A DNA stretch of 64,000 nt from Plazaster borealis (taxonomy: Eukaryota > Echinodermata > Asteroidea > Forcipulatida > Labidiasteridae). A model generated the notes under the pieces. The model was not told where the DNA came from, made no database searches, and saw nothing but the letters and a program-made list of their open reading frames with translations. The stretch is taken from positions 1,513,501 through 1,577,500 of the forward strand of contig CM037461.1 of the NCBI GenBank assembly GCA_021014325.1. Direction: 5' to 3'. The position numbers and the translations under genes were made by a program. Positions 10,541-22,132 of the stretch are shown piece after piece; the first letter of the stretch is position 1, and the number at the start of each line of letters is the position of its first letter.

Positions 10541-11379
10541 TTGTACTTGATCTCAAAAGCTGAAAAAGGGATCTTTTAAGGATTTCTGAAACTCTTTTCG
10601 AACAAATTGTTGCGATGTAGCTTTAAGTTTTGTGTAGGCCTTGTTTCTCAAGGGAATGATATTTAATAATATGCGCCAGAGGCGAATCAACACGAGTGGG
10701 TCTTTTGTTGTGTCTTGCCTTCATGTCTGTGGAGAACACCAGGACAAGGCTATGCGATAGTATAGTGGTGTAAGACGGGTGGATGACAAAAGAAGAAGCA
10801 GGATGAAATTAATTTCTTAAAACAAAGAAACGAAACAAAGTAAAAAACAATTTGTTGTTTACTTCAATGAGTAAATTGTTTGTTTTTATTCCACTGAGTG
10901 TCAAAATTTGTGTACAATTTAAAAAAAGAAATTAATTAGTTAAGTATTATTTGTTTTCGTGTTGATTTTCATGACCTTACACCTCTTACAAGACATTGCC
11001 AGCTTCGATATTTTGTACGCTTACTGCAATCAATAACTTAATTGTTTTTATATACTTCCTTAGATATATGCAAAACTTTGAAGTTGGTATGATCTGAGTA
11101 GAAATTGTATGAAATGCTGTAACACTAACTCAGGATTACATTTGGTGCTAATTTATAAAAACTCATGCAGGGCGAAAAAAAACATAAACTCTCTAGTCTA
11201 ACTTTAACATTCAAAGCCCAACTCGGTGTTTTGGGTTATTAGATAAAGACAAAGAAAAATTCAGAATAATTTCCAATAACGTACGTTTTTTCAGATATAT
11301 GGTTATATAGTAATGGTTACATCAGAATTAGTAATATTTACATTGAAACTACACTGCTATAAGGGATTACACAAGTTAT
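10541..11379. other. AT-rich sequence, no gene seen
   Basis: Includes A-rich runs at about 10800-10930. Nothing recognisable on either strand. Confidence 0.4.
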
Positions 11380-11690
11380 TTTAACCTTCCTACTATTTGG
11401 CCATTCACTTTTATCAATGCGGCTTTAACAGATGTTTTCTGCCAGCAGTATAATATCCTGCGATCAGTCAACCCTCATACCGTCTGACCACTATCATACA
11501 TTTTGATTTTCAATGATAGTCCATGCAAGCCTGTAATGGTATCATTTGATGAATGCATCGACACAATAAAAGTTAACCCTCCTACTGTCTGACCATTCAA
11601 TATAATCCTCCTCTGTGGTTTTCATTGATAAATTAATTATTCCAGCAGATAATGCTACCATGTGGTGTATGCATAACAGTTGAATGGCTT
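11380..11690 (+). repeat. Second block of the roughly 130-bp repeat
   Basis: Units with TTAACCTTCCTACTATTTGG, TCAACCCTCATACCGTCTGA and TTAACCCTCCTACTGTCTGA, the same family as 10190-10540. Confidence 0.6.
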
Positions 11691-12299
11691 CCCAGGATGA
11701 GTCAACTAGACAGAAGTAATAATCTGTTTAATTTAATTACAAATTGACTATTAATTTGCAATCATTTAGATCTTGGAGCTAGCTTTGCGACGTTTCCAGA
11801 CATTGTCAGGCATCTTGTACTTCGCACATCTACACCAAAAAGGCAGCACTTCAGGAGTTCAAAACCAAGCCTGTTCCCATTTGCATAGAAAAGCAGACCA
11901 GAACAAGGTTACCAGCCAAGACAATTAGTAAGAATGTTTATCTGCTGAAGCAGCTCTATGAAATTTGGCTGTGCTCGTTGAACCGGAAAAAAACCCCGAG
12001 TAAACTGACATGGTCGTATTTTCAAACACAGGATTTACAAAAAACACAAACTAAGTCAGTTTAATCTCATCAAGAGAATTATGGACATTTCCTTCGTGGC
12101 TGGGGTTACATTATGTACGCAGGATACAACAAGTGTTGGTCTGAATTATGTGAGTGATTTGATTATTGACATTGTAACTCAAAATAACCGATTCAAACAT
12201 CAAATCAAATTGTTGTTCACCAAGCATACGGCTTTTTTATTATGTTATCATGATAACGCGGGTCACTCTAGAAGTGTTCTCACATATAGATACCCAAGA
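11691..12299. other. No gene recognised
   Basis: A short ORF at 12081-12320 has no recognisable domain or splice context. Confidence 0.3.
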
Positions 12300-12475
12300 G
12301 AGAACATCAAAGGGTGTTAAAATAACTCCAAAGTAATTGTGTTGGCAGAAATTAGTGTTATTTTAATACCCGATGGTGAAAATGTTGATCCTTTTTTTCC
12401 GATATTTCTTTGTGACAACACCCATGGTGTAAATTTTAACACCCGAGTTTTTGCAGTTTATTTTCCCCACATCCG
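12300..12475. repeat. Small palindromic repeat (MITE-like)
   Basis: GGGTGTTAAAATAAC at about 12311 recurs in inverted form as AAATTTTAACACCCG at about 12431, with internal inverted ACCCGATGGTG and CACCCATGGTG. No autonomous element or target duplication was identified. Confidence 0.4.
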
Positions 12476-13289
12476 TTGATGGTTGAGTTTTGATACCTTT
12501 TTTAATTTTGTATTTTTTCAAAATGTATTGTGAACAAGTCTTTATTTGTTAATTTATTATTACTTATTTAAAACACCAACTAAACTACAAAATGAGAAAC
12601 GGTAAGTTTAACTTCGAAAATAAAATGAAGCCCCAACTCTTTTGTAACAATTTCCAACCTGTACTGAATTCGGTTTTATATTTTTTTTTTGAATGACAGT
12701 GTGATTACCTGGTCGTTACTGTGTGATAATGACCGGGTTGGTGGCTGGCCGCTAGCCTGTGAATGGAACGAGCCACAGGCGAAGTCCATTAACAGCGGCC
12801 TTCCACTAATAACATAATAACAAAAACTGTAAAAATCATGGGAATTTGTGATTTTTCTTTTGCCATTTTATAATTGTTCCTTTATTTTTTAGTTATACCC
12901 ATGTTCAAGGACTGTTCCTTATAAGCTGTTCAACTTTTGCGTGGCACCTAATCTCTTACACATATTTATATATTTATACATAATTCAAGAACCAAACTAT
13001 GACCTCTGAAAATTAACTATACTATGGAAATACTTTGATTGATGTTCGGCTTTATCCTTAGCATTACGCTGGTTTCGTGGTATGCGTGTGCACGGGCACT
13101 GTTTTGTCCTTGCCAAAATAACAACAATGCACAGTTGTTTTGGTAGATCCTGCACAAAAAGCAAGCTGCGTAAAGAACTTTTAACCCTGCGTGACATCAT
13201 CAAAAACAAATCACACGGTGAGGCCATCGGTCAGTAGGCTACAGTCCGTTTTGTATTTTGCGTGTAATTCATTTTTGTGGAGAACCCAA
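12476..13289. other. No gene recognised
   Basis: Contains a partial palindrome at about 12745-12805 (GGCCGCTAGCCTGTG against CCACAGGC and CAGCGGCC). A short plus-strand frame at 13124-13234 (LRKELLTLRDIIKNKSHGEA) could be a degraded coding relic but is not assignable. Confidence 0.3.
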
Positions 13290-13985
13290 TCAATTTTAAA
13301 TGGCACAAACCATTAGATATGGACCCTAAATCGAGGGCAAATAAGTAGCGGCGAGTCACAGAATTGAGTTGGTGGCGTGTTGGATGGTCGAGTTGGATGT
13401 GGAGCGCAATAAGGAGGCCATGGATTACTTGGCGAGGAACGATGATGCATTCTCGTGTAGGGAACAGTGGCACTTCTCTGCGAACTATCAGTAGCCCATC
13501 CTTAGCAACTGATGCGACTTGCAGGTAACGCTTGACGTCTTTGATGGTTGTGGCTTTTATGGGAGGACGGGTGCCCTGGACCAGATGAGCGTGAGTACGG
13601 CGCAAATCTGGGCACTCCGACTGAACTGGCAACCATGCTGCTCTGCTTGTAAATGGGAGCTTAGCGTCACCGGAGAGGACCTCCTGGGCGGACACTCGCA
13701 TGACTGTGGACTCTTCAATGTGTCTGACAAATGTACATACTTGGCAAGTAGGGTCATAGCAATCCGGGGCGTTGCGGCTAGCGAACTCGGAGGGAACATT
13801 TGCGGAACCAGCAAGGTGGCGAATAGTGACTTGAAAGGGGCTTACGGTGGATAGAAATGTTGAAATTTGCGGGCTTGCTGAGAATTCACCACGGCACAAC
13901 TTTCCGTATGCTTGGACGCATGGTTTGCTGTCGGTGAGGACACATGTGTGATACTTGGATTGAATGATAAATGGGTCAAAATGTT
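13290..13985 (-). pseudogene. RNase H C-terminus and integrase N-terminus of the Ty3/Gypsy element
   Basis: A shifted frame after an A-run near 13990 restores the RNase H continuation ([12 protein letters not shown], supplying the last catalytic Asp). It is followed by CRGEFSAS and a linker, then the HHCC zinc-binding region of integrase ([14 protein letters not shown], then a single GLCHL) where similarity stops. The second Cys of the CxxC pair is missing. The catalytic integrase core is absent from the window. Confidence 0.75.
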
Positions 13986-15349
13986 TTTATGGAGGCTGCG
14001 ATGGAGAGAGCCTCTACTTCGCAGGGTATCCAGGTTGGATGTCGTCCCCGTAGTTTGGCGCTGAAAACACCTGCGAGACAGGGTTTGCCTTTCCGAGTAA
14101 TGTACAGAGTCGAGCCAATGCTGTGTTTCTTGACAGAACCATCGGTTACAATCCACAATTGGTCATTGGGACGAGGGAGAGTGATGGTGTGAGTTGATGA
14201 CAGTGCAGCTTGTGCCTTCTGGAATGTATCGCGGAGATCATCGGACCAATTCAACATGTCTTGAGTCGGACGACCGGCTACTGCCTCCTCTAAGGGGGAG
14301 AGGAGAGATGAGCAGTTGGGAATGACACCGGCAAGGACTTTGAAGGCCCCGATGAAGGATCGCAGACCTCGAACCTTTGCTGGTGTAGCACAAGTGGAGA
14401 GTGTCGCCACGCGGTGGGGGCTGGCCTGGATGGAACCATTGGACCAAATACATCCTAATATATTGGTGCTTGTTGGACAGATGATGGTCTTACGAGAAGA
14501 GAGACGGAGGGCGTTGGTGTACATGGCATGTAAAACCTGCTTCCAGTTAAGAAGGAGTTCTTCGATAGTGTCACCTCCACAGTAAAGATCGTCTGCAAGC
14601 TTTGCTACGATGCCTCTCTCAAGTAGATCTCCTAGCACATGGCACATAAGTTCCTCAAGTGCGGTGTCTGAACCGGGCATGCCCATTGCGGATCTGGTAT
14701 ACACCCGTACACATTTGAATGGGGTCGCCACATCACAGTATTTCATTAACTGTCGGGAGAGGGGAATCTGGTAAAATGCGTTGGTGAGGTCAGTGGCGAC
14801 GAGGTAACGCCATCGTGCGATTTTTCGAAGAGTCGAGTCGACGTCGGGCATGAGTGACGGTTGGGGTTTGCTGTAGCGGCCGACATCAGCGAAGGCTGTG
14901 ACTAGACGAAAACTTCCGTTGGGCTTCTTGATGAGGGAGGAGGGGTTGAGGTATTCGACGGGGATGCCAACATCTTCAGGGCGGGAAAAGACTCCCAGTT
15001 TTTCAAGTTCATCAAACTTGTGCTGAAGCTCTTGGAGTTTGTCCTGAGCGTACTGAGGGAGTCGGCCTTTGCGCTGTGGGGGTTGAACTGGACCCATGTT
15101 TACGACTGCTTGAAAGGTGCCTGCGGAGCCATTGTAGCCTGGGAAAGCGGGGTCAAATACCTCGTCATACTCCTCGAGTAGAGAGCGGAACTGTGACTGA
15201 ATAGATGGCGTCAAAGTGTTATCGGGGTCGATTGAGACGGAGTCAGAGAAGCGACGAGTCACGTTTAGTGTGCATGGGGGCTGGCGAGGTACTGGCTTGG
15301 TGTCCGTTGGGGTGGCGGGTTTTTCGTCTGGCATTTGAGGGATGAACAA
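13986..15349 (-). pseudogene. Reverse transcriptase and RNase H of the Ty3/Gypsy element
   Basis: A 457-codon open stretch. Visible motifs: [30 protein letters not shown] (motif A Asp), [16 protein letters not shown] (motif B), LADDLYCGG (motif C, LADD rather than the commoner YxDD), and RNase [13 protein letters not shown] with the Glu of PCEVEALS. The frame is lost by one extra base near 13990. Large ORFs on the plus strand of this region are shadows. Confidence 0.85.
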
Positions 15350-15611
15350 TGACCGGACTTGGCAGAATTGTTCCTGTCGTCATAGAACGCGAGGCTCAGT
15401 AGTGAGATTTGGGGTGCGCACTTTGCCAGCAACACTATGTATGAGGCTTGGAGGGGGCCATGGCTTCGACGACTGGGATTTGGCGCTTGTGTCGGTGCGA
15501 GGCTCGAGTGCCAAAAGGTTGTCGTTTGTGAAGACGTCACGAGTACATGGGCTCGACGGACTGTGTGGTTAGAGAGGGGCTTTCCTTCGGAGCCATACAG
15601 GTAGGTAGTGC

Positions 15612-16345
15612 CGTTGTCAGATGCAATTGTGTCCGCCATGCAATACTGTCCGCTCCGGACACTTTTGCATATGCACTCGTGTCCGGAGCTATGCAAAACC
15701 GTCCGGCGGACATGTACACATGTACATGTGCGTGAGCGAGCGTAGGCTGACCGAAGGTTTTGTCCGGGCGCTGCGCCCGGGCGCGCCCGTCCAAAATTCT
15801 CAAAATACCAAATGCGCCCGGACAAAAAATGTAGCGTCGTCGCCCGGACAAAATATTTCGAAAAATACTTACGACGAACACAAACCACCGTTTCAATGCA
15901 CTGTAGTAGATCGATCTTTTTGTATTAATAGTGTGCAGCGACTGGTACCCAGAAGTCAGCTATTTCGTAACGGCATTTCGCGTGCATTTTCTCTGTGTCG
16001 CAGGGCATCCTGACTATTTTTTAGTCGATGAACGGAACCTTGTATCCAAGACTCAATAATTGAGTTGACCCCGTGCTATCATGAGAGATATTATTATTGC
16101 ACATTGTCCATCAGGGGCCCGAGGTTGACAATTATCAGGGCGTTTAATGTACTGCAAGGACGGTTTTGCACGGGGCGGACACGATTGCATATGCAAATGT
16201 GTCCGGGCGGACACAATTGCATTATGCAGCAGCGTCCGGGCGGACACGATTGCATATGCAAAACCGTCCGGCGAACATTATTGCATATGCAATAATGTCC
16301 GCCGGATAGTATTGCATGGAGGACATAATTGCATGCGACACCGTC
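15612..16345. mobile_element. Fold-back element C inserted in the Ty3/Gypsy pol region
   Basis: Left arm (15612-15730) and right arm (16170-16345) share TGCAATACTGTCCG-, CCGTCCGGCGGACAT- and TTGCATATGCAA-type blocks in inverted order. Each arm itself consists of repeated GTCCGG/CCGGAC and GCATATGCA half-sites. The outer ends read ATGCAATTGTGTCC and, inverted, ATGCAATTATGTCC. Minus-strand coding similarity to the retroelement stops at one arm (…VILGDGV) and resumes beyond the other (GTTYLYGSEGK), so the element interrupts it. No clean target duplication was recognised. The inner 440 bp contains a GC-rich palindrome (GGGCGCTGCGCCC). Confidence 0.7.
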
Positions 16346-16890
16346 ACCCAGGATAACTTGGCGTTTGGCTGGTCGAATTGAAATGTCATTGGTTTCCATG
16401 AATGGGGTACCAGCCAAAATTTCAACGTCAAGATTTTCTACGACGAGGCCCTCAAACTGAAAATTTCTGCAATCTCTTGTGACGGTTAGTTTGGTCTCCC
16501 CGATGACGTTCAGGGGGATGAGCCGTCTGCCTGGCGTGCCGATTGGGAACTCTTTAAGATCTTGACCCCAAGTTTCACGTTTGTAGAGTTGCGAATCAGA
16601 TTTCCAGTTGCTCCGCTGTCAATTATGATGCGTGTAGCGTGATGGCCATGAAATGCGTCCAAGTATGGAGATTGACGAATTTGGACACGGAGTGCGGAAG
16701 GTTCATGGGACTCGTTGACTGGTGCACATGTTAGCTCGAGGGTTTCCTCATTGGAGTCATCGTCCTCCTCGTAAATGCTGGCAACTTGGCGAGCTCTCGC
16801 TATGTATTTGCGGTCTCGCTTGGGTAAGTGTGGGCACTCGCTAAGGAAGTGGAGAGAGTCTGATCGACCAACCTGCTTACACAGGGACAT
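16346..16890 (-). pseudogene. Zinc knuckle and aspartic protease of the Ty3/Gypsy element
   Basis: Begins with a CCHC zinc knuckle (C-x2-C-x9-H-x4-C, ending HFLSEC) and an acidic linker, then the protease active site IIIDSGATGNLI (about 16630-16595). It continues, after a frame change near 16510, through a flap-like VENLDVEILAGTPFM and RPAKRQVILGDG before the fold-back insertion. Confidence 0.75.
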
Positions 16891-17695
16891 GACTTGAACG
16901 GTTTACTGTTCTTGGGTCGAGGTGTCGTCTGTCGAGGTTTCGGTCTTGTGAATGAAGTTGGCCGAAAGGTGGAAGTGCGCATTGATCGTGCATCCTCGGA
17001 AGTGTGGAGTTCATCCAGGAGGGAGTCGAGGGCTTATGAGATATCGGGTTTGATAGATGCCAATGTGCGTGAGTGGAGTTCGGTACCATAGCGTTGTTTG
17101 ACAAGCCTAGGGAGGGTGAGATGGATGAGCCGTAGCCACGTGAGTGCGATGAAATTTTCAAGTGTTGGGGTGAGCTCCTCATTTTCTAGAATGGTGTATG
17201 CCATGGTGGCATATGTCGCGAAGGAGGGGGCTGTCCTCAACAAACTCTACAAGGCGTTGATACAGATCCTCCGGGCGCTCGTCTGGTTTTAGTTGAATTG
17301 AGGCAAAGTCAATGAAGTGACCTCCTGTTGACTGAAACCCGAAATGTAAGCGTTCTGCCTGCCAGATGTTTGAAATAGAGGTGGAGTAGCGAACGATGGT
17401 GTTACGGGATATGGCTGGGCAGTAGTTTGCGATTTGCCCGAGCATGAGTTCCAACATGGTGACCTTTTGTTGGGCGGTGCGGCGTTTTGTATCCTCAATG
17501 TCCGGACCATCGTCTGTGAATCCACGTAGCGGGGAAGACTTGGACCTCTTCTCCCACTTGAAGTCTTCGGTAAGAAATTGGGCGAAGTTTGGATCGAGGG
17601 AGAGAGTGTACTGGGGATTGTGTTGCCAATTCTCAAAGGAATTAACTGTCTCATTCTTGCTGAGCGAATTTCCATGCCCTATGTGTGGATGCCAT
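16891..17695 (-). pseudogene. Gag region of the Ty3/Gypsy element
   Basis: Gag-like text with the capsid block [17 protein letters not shown] and [17 protein letters not shown], preceded by [11 protein letters not shown]. An ATG at 17695 is a plausible start. Frame changes near 17655 and 17230 and a TAA near 17038 break it. Confidence 0.65.
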
Positions 17696-17895
17696 AATGA
17701 TATTGGGTATGAATGGACCGTAGAAAAATATGAGTAGTATATAAAACAGCTGCGTGTTCAGCTGGCTGATCGCTCACCTTTATTCGTGATATGTCCGTAG
17801 AGACTGAGTCCGTAGACGGCCACAAAAAGGGGGCTATCCGTTGTGTTGAACAGCGTCCGTTTACTGGATTCAAGATGCGTAGGGTCCTTTCGAAA

Positions 17896-17906
17896 CGCTG
17901 CCACCA
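17896..17906 (-). other. Possible primer-binding site
   Basis: TGGTGGCAGCG lies about 200 bases upstream of gag in minus sense, where a Ty3/Gypsy primer site starting TGG would be expected. No LTR pair is available to confirm it. Confidence 0.3.
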
Positions 17907-18079
17907 CGTCACTATGGGAGTAGTACTTGGATGTCCAAACATACACGATCAAAATAGGACTCGTTTTCATGAGAAACAACGGCTTTTAATACTGCAAACG
18001 GGTCAAGTTTAATCACTAACAAAAAAGTGAAATCAAAACAGGAAGTGAAGTATAAGCGATCTCAAGAGGGCGCTAGACA

Positions 18080-18430
18080 GAACTGACGCTTAGACATAGT
18101 CTATGACCCTATAGGCAGTGTGACTCATGGGCTCGGAATCTCAAGTTAGAAAACACTTTCCCCATAGTGCACAAAAAATACTGCGTTTTTACAGTGTAAA
18201 CACATACTAATTAACCCAAAACAAATTAAAAATTTCAAATATGTTAATGTTTTGGTCAAACTCTCTCTAAAACCTCTGGAAAGGTTACTAGCTTTGAATT
18301 TTTTATTATGGAATCCACATTACAAAGGAGTTACACACGTTTCCCCACGGTCTACTGGCTGCAGTACCCTAGGGCAGCCGTATAAATCTGACAGGGGCGG
18401 GGCATCGCAGGGATAATACACCCCATGTAA
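18080..18430 (+). repeat. Dispersed repeat, partner of 2020-2385
   Basis: About 350 bases homologous to the reverse complement of 2020-2385. It starts in CATAGTCTATGACCC and ends in the GC-rich GGGGCGGGGCATCGCAGGG. It directly follows the LamG exon of copy 2 in minus sense. Confidence 0.7.
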
Positions 18431-18459
18431 CCAGTCTCGACCAATCAGAGTGCGTACAC

Positions 18460-18919
18460 TTGAACCAACTATCTAAAGGTATTTTTGTTTTTAGATATTT
18501 GTTGACAGATTGAAATTTTTCTGTTCTGGCAGAAATTCTAAACATTTCATCGTTGCTTTTGTAAAACAGGGCAATACCCCTGGCATGACCTGTTTGTCCC
18601 CCAGAGCTGATGTAGTATCTTTCTTCAGTGAAGCCTGATGACGTATTTATTTTGAGCCATAAAGACCACGTCATAGATTCACAGAGACCCAGATCAGAGA
18701 TACAGGTGTCTTTGAAGTCACCTAGATCCAGGTATGAGCCTGACTGAGCATACACAGCGCATGCGTGATCAGCTACGTCAGGACCAGGAACCATCTTCAC
18801 AAGGTTTTCGTCTCCTCTTATATCATACTCGGTGCTGTTGACCGTAGCAGCGTCGCATTGTCCAGGGTTGCCGTCTCGGCGAAGCGAACGGTTAAGAATT
18901 ATGTGCTTTCCAAGGAGAT
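18460..18919 (-). CDS. Copy 2, exon 3: LamG-like domain of secreted protein
   Basis: The acceptor (polypyrimidine tract then ACCCACAG) precedes 18919. The phase-1 G from exon 2 plus AT gives Asp, and the frame runs 152 codons to a possible donor GTGTAC after 18460 (a weak donor). The residues fit the N-terminal half of a laminin-G/concanavalin-like fold: ACAVYAQSGSYLDLGDF, then SMTWSLWLKI, then YYISSGGQTGHARGIALFY and IPLDSWF. Such domains occur in extracellular animal proteins. The C-terminal half must lie in another exon at lower coordinates and was not found, possibly because later insertions obscure it. Two conserved-looking Cys pairs and the preceding signal exon support secretion. Confidence 0.75.
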
Positions 18920-18934
18920 CTGTGGGTCAGTTGC

Positions 18935-19483
18935 AACGAAAGAAATCAAACAATCACTTTGAATTCATTGTCTTCAATAACAAAACGATTTGCCTATACT
19001 CTTTTCTTAATGAGGTAATTTTTTCAAACAAACCCTGTCTGCAAATAAAGAAAATTTCAACCCATTTTACAATGTCCAATACTATCAGTAGTTCAAAATT
19101 ATTTTTAAAAATATTAATAGAAAAAAATTAATAAATGAAATGGCTTTTACAAAGCATTTTTTTTTTTTTTTTATGCGAAAACACTGTGAGCGAGGAACGG
19201 CCACTGCGCGCGCCATACAGCACCGTAGCGAAATAAACGAAGAACTCGGAATTATTTCAGAAATAAAGCAACCTCCGAACCTCCCAGTGGAGAGTTCTGA
19301 TTGGCTGGTGGTCGGACGCGCTCCGATCCACCACGCGGCACTTGTGCTAATTGAGCTGCGTCCCGACGTAATCGAGATGATCTTGCATGTGCAGCGGTTC
19401 AGTGGTCCAAATCTTCCACAGTATGTAAGTTTGGGTTGTGTGCTGTGCATTATAGGGGAAGACAAGGTCTGGCCCCTTCTTCC
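18935..19483. other. Intron of copy 2 with a possible retroposed insert
   Basis: Bases 19158-19174 form a T-run followed by a GC-richer segment up to about 19495. Read on the minus strand this is a sequence ending in poly(A), as left by a retroposed transcript or SINE. The open frames on both strands within it are not recognised. Confidence 0.35.
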
Positions 19484-20870
19484 ATAATTGAACGTGACCA
19501 CAGAGTACCTAGTCTACACTATTGATTACTCTATCATGATCCGAAGACCTTCGTGGTCTGATTATTTTGACCCCATTCCTATCTCTCAAGTTTGCTGAAA
19601 AGATGTTTAGTTTTCAGTAACTTACTAGAATCGTGGTTTAAATTTTAAAAGATACCCAAAGGCTTGTTATTTACGTTCAATTATTGCCCTTTCCGATAAT
19701 ATTGTCATTGAATAACATTATTATTTCAGGTTCAGAAGTGATAAGTCCCTAGAGAAAACTAAGTTAACGGCTACCACCGGTAATTTTGTTATGGCGACTA
19801 TTTTGTATAAGCTAGATGAACACAATAGTTGTTGAAGGCTTTTACCTGGCATCAAATGTCCCTACTGATTAATTGCCAAGTCATGAGTTTTTGACATTAT
19901 CATGATGACGAAAGTAAATTCTTTCAAAGCCACATAATTTCATCGTCATTAACATTTTACAAGTCAAATGTAAGAGGGGCTATTAATAATGATCGGTATA
20001 AATGATTGCCATTGACTTACCCAAAGCGTACCAATTAGTATCTAGTTGTATGTTGATGTAACGTTCTGTTTATACAAACACAAACTGGTGAGCGTTTTCT
20101 CCTACCATATGTAACAGTGTATCGCTTTCGGCGGCTGGGCTGTCAAGTGGCTAAAAGGGTGCTTGATTTTGGTTGTTATACTTTACTTATCAATATTTTT
20201 CTGGTGTGGAAAAAAGTGATGTGAAAAAAATAGAAATCACACATAATTGCACCCGCGTTAATGTCCCATACTTGATGGCTCCGAGGTGCCAGGAAGCTCA
20301 ATGGTGACCTTATCGTCGCGAGACTTACACGGTCTCTCTTGAACGTGACCACAGGGTACATATAGTCACTGCTACTCCATCTTGGTCCAAAAACCTTCAT
20401 GGTCTGACTATTTTCGACCCCATCTCCATCGCTCGAGTTTGCTGTAAAGATGTTTAGTTTTCAAGACTCTTGCAGTTACTAGAATCGTGGTTCAAATTTC
20501 AAAAGATACCCAAAGGCTTTTTATTAACGTGCAATTATCGTCCTTCCTGTTAATCTTGTCATAGAATAACAAATTATTTCAGGTTCAGAAGTGATAATTC
20601 CCGAGGGAACAATAAGTGCCTTTCGTTAACGGCTACAGGTAATTTATGTAGTGATTATTTTTTATAAGGATGAACACAATATTTGTAAAGGCTTTGATAG
20701 ATCATTATTCATTTCCCCCTTCACAGTTGACTGGTAAAATGATAATAACGATTAAATTATTTGGCTTTAATGTAATTTTCTTTCATCATCATGATAATGT
20801 CAAAAAACGTATGACTTAGCAATTAATCAGTAAGAGCTTCAGCATTTAATGCCAGGTAAAAGCCTTCGAC
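19484..20870. repeat. Direct and inverted repeat cluster
   Basis: 19484-19830 and 20338-20690 are diverged direct repeats (shared TTGAACGTGACCACAG, AAGATGTTTAGTTTTC, ACTAGAATCGTGGTT, AAAGATACCCAAAGGCTT). In addition 19838-19925 (GAAGGCTTTTACCTGGCAT, CTGATTAATTGC, TTGACATTATCATGATGA) recurs in inverted form at 20765-20870. This suggests a transposon with inverted ends overlapping a segmental duplication. No protein was seen. Confidence 0.6.
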
Positions 20871-21539
20871 AACGACGTCCTATAGTTTCGCGCATGCTAC
20901 AGCTTGCTCGAGTTTGCATTGGTGTATGCCAAGGATCACGACGATCGCCTTTTATTGCTTGTTCTTTATGGTCAAACGTGAAGCAAAAATTAAGGTCAGC
21001 TTACAAAAAAATTAAAATAAAGTAAAACAAATTCTAAGACTTGCGCTATTTTTTAACAAGTTGTTTTATTCAAACCATGTTCAATTAAAACATCACAATA
21101 CAATTTATATTTAAAAACAATTGCAACAATACAAGCTGTAGCTGCTATTCGAGGTGCAGCACCGTCACAAGTGTACAATTTTAGGGCGGCACAAGGGGGT
21201 GCACAATTTATTTTAGGAGGACTTCTGGCTAAGTTACCGTTTCCCTCTTTCTTAAAAGCCCCTTTTCAGCGACTTTCTTAAATGTAATTTACTAGTTTTG
21301 TCATAATATAATCTGGTGTTAGTGTAAAAAAAATACATTGTCTGCGTGTAAGTGGAAAAATAGTTTTCAAAATATCGAAATTATTACATTAAAGCCTATG
21401 TAACATTTTACTCTGGAAATTCCCAATCCAGTAATTCCAGATTTCAAATGGGGCTCCCATTCCCCAGCATTGTCAGTGCGGCGTACATCACTTGGGCGTA
21501 CGGCCGGGCTAAAAATAAATGGGGGTTTATACTGCCCAT
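20871..21539. other. AT-rich intron sequence, no gene seen
   Basis: No coding signal or clear repeat boundary recognised. Confidence 0.3.
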
Positions 21540-21925
21540 GGAGCCATCAATTTTTGCAAATCACATTAATAACATCCCGCCCCAAAAAGATACACTAAGT
21601 TCCAAATAGTGGCTCAGATTGCACGACAGAGCATCTACAGGACCCGAAAGCTTCCGGGGCCCTCACCCCACGCCGTAAAACTGTTTAATGTCGCAGAATA
21701 TCAGCCTACTCAATCACTAAAAACTGGCTTTTGCATTTCACCCAACTTCGCCTCGTGAAAATAAGTCATTGCGGTGTAATCATTTTGCAAACAAATAATA
21801 ATAATAATCCCACCCCAAAAAGGGACATCGATGTGCCAAATAGTGTCTCTGATTGCACGACAGACCATCTAGGAACCAAAAGCTTTCGGGCCCTTAAGCG
21901 GGCCCTGGACCCCACGCAATAATGG
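21540..21925 (+). repeat. Diverged direct repeat pair
   Basis: CCCCAAAAAGATACACTAAG, CCAAATAGTGGCTCAGATT, GCACGACAGAGCATCTA and AAAGCTTCCGGGGCCC at 21570-21670 recur at 21815-21905 with changes. Likely two degraded copies of one dispersed element. Confidence 0.6.
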
Positions 21926-22004
21926 CTTTGCGCTCCCCGCACACCATTTGTCTTTGAAAAACCAGCACCCCTTTGCAGAAATGTGTTCTCGCAGGCCTGG
22001 TGGT

Positions 22005-22132
22005 GTCCCTAATTGTGTCAATATCTTTGTTCGGGGTGCCAGTCAGAAGCCATACAACCGTTAGCTGCCGTGTAGCCAGGGATCACACCCAAGTTTACGA
22101 TACAACCTGGGAAGTGACAGCCAGGGGATCGC
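22005..22132 (-). repeat. Fragment of the palindromic tRNA-like element
   Basis: Contains ATATCTTTGTTCGGGGTGCCAGTCAG and GCCAGGGATCACACC, the reverse complement of the middle of the element at 57930-58265. The matching outer tail (TTTGGGTTTGAACAAAG) lies at about 22569, separated by the MITE at 22133-22489. Confidence 0.6.

Larger units (their letters stand above)
13290..17990 (-). mobile_element. Degenerate Ty3/Gypsy-type retroelement
   Basis: On the minus strand the order is gag (17695 to about 16880), zinc knuckle, protease (DSGA), reverse transcriptase and RNase H, then an integrase zinc-binding start that runs into unrelated sequence near 13290. That order is typical of Ty3/Gypsy. There are several frameshifts and stops, a fold-back insertion between protease and reverse transcriptase, and no integrase core or second LTR, so the copy is dead and 3'-truncated. 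It has higher GC than its surroundings. It lies in the region between the two paralogous secreted-protein loci. Confidence 0.85.

Noticed and set aside
13519..13854. Plus-strand ORFs inside 13.5-17.7 kb
   Set aside because: They are antisense shadows of the minus-strand gag-pol remnant; their text has no conserved motif.
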